DNA of 64,000 nucleotides. Source: Frigidibacter oleivorans. Lineage in GTDB: Bacteria; Pseudomonadota; Alphaproteobacteria; Rhodobacterales; Rhodobacteraceae. The position numbers and the translations under genes are program-made. Positions 63,856 through 64,000 of this stretch are shown here, in pieces. The notes beneath the pieces were generated by a model. That model was not told the DNA's origin and searched no databases. It worked only from the letters and a program-made list of their open reading frames with translations. How positions within the stretch are numbered: the stretch's first letter is position 1; each line of letters opens with the position of its first letter. The stretch is from assembly GCF_003993775.1 (NCBI RefSeq), contig NZ_RJRZ01000004.1, positions 216,686 through 280,685 of the forward strand, given 5' to 3'.

Positions 63856-64000
63856 ATGACCGAGTTCAAGAAGATCCTGATCGCGAACCGTGGAGAGATT
63901 GCGATCCGGGTTATGCGTGCGGCGAACGAGCTCGGGAAGAGGACGGTTGCCGTCTATGCCGAGGAAGACAAGCTGTCGCTGCACCGGTTCAAGGCGGACG
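63856..64000 (+). CDS. pyc: Pyruvate carboxylase, 5' end (partial)
   Basis: The first 48 codons ([47 protein letters not shown]) match the biotin-carboxylase N-terminus of pyruvate carboxylase; the [22 protein letters not shown] ending favours Pyc over acetyl- or propionyl-CoA carboxylase. It makes oxaloacetate from pyruvate. GGAGGGG lies upstream of the ATG at 63856; an in-frame ATG at 63823 inside the leader hairpin has no site. Cut by the window edge. Confidence 0.9.
   Translation, partial: MTEFKKILIANRGEIAIRVMRAANELGKRTVAVYAEEDKLSLHRFKAD

Overview
The window is very GC-rich, gene-dense DNA from an alphaproteobacterium of the Rhodobacteraceae/Paracoccaceae (Rhodobacter/Paracoccus type). 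Evidence for this is protein similarity throughout, betICBA facing choXWV, a DUF1127 gene followed by anti-Shine-Dalgarno CcsR ('cuckoo') RNAs, an alphaproteobacterial EcfG promoter and an FnrL-type box. It looks like ordinary chromosome: I found no insertion sequence, prophage, CRISPR array, rRNA or tRNA.

Layout. 1-4.1 kb: partial lipoprotein gene, gatCA, a ceramidase-like membrane protein, an MBL-fold hydrolase and tadA. 4.3-11.4 kb: an RluB-type pseudouridine synthase with a 39-nt-repeat tail, then a tightly packed operon (26-aa membrane peptide, XpaC-like, TelA-like, DUF2927 lipoprotein, SPFH-GYF, zinc-ribbon membrane protein) that looks like one envelope-associated system. 11.4-21.9 kb: sugar kinase behind a LacI-type operator, dtd, an EamA transporter, two uncharacterised proteins, DEAD helicase, tdk, a ferredoxin-less PreA-like enzyme, a CsbD stress protein with a perfect EcfG promoter, a hydroxyacid dehydrogenase, CsaA, proC and a YbjN protein. 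22.1-25.3 kb: MarR-EmrB-EmrA efflux operon. 25.3-36 kb: trxB and lrp (divergent), a Hint protein, pgeF-methyltransferase-lgt operon, ubiK, DUF486, Bcr/CflA pump, ScfR-family regulator, YdcH protein and pabBC. 37-45.4 kb: a complete choline/choline-O-sulfate to glycine betaine module (betICBA opposite choXWV, with a BetI-type palindrome between). 45.4-48 kb: EamA exporter, LysE/ArgO exporter and divergent argP. 48-57.8 kb: mraZ-rsmH-ftsL-ftsI-murE-murF-mraY-dedA-murD, a dcw cluster that stops after murD. 58.5-64 kb: mrp, DUF1127 gene plus five tandem two-hairpin CcsR RNAs, a small acidic protein, a UvrD/PcrA helicase and the 5' end of pyruvate carboxylase.

Most striking: (1) ten hairpins all displaying the 12-mer CTCCTCCTCCCT behind a DUF1127 gene, organised as five weak-stem/strong-stem pairs; (2) the six-gene XpaC/TelA/SPFH operon; (3) the long mraZ leader, with MraZ-box-like 10-bp-phased repeats and a terminator whose 3' arm could pair instead with a second copy of its 5' arm next to the mraZ start; and (4) several well-formed regulatory sites (EcfG, FnrL, BetI, LacI-type, RutR-like, ScfR-type) that assign likely regulators to individual genes. 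Family assignments are by recognition of sequence only; no database search was run.
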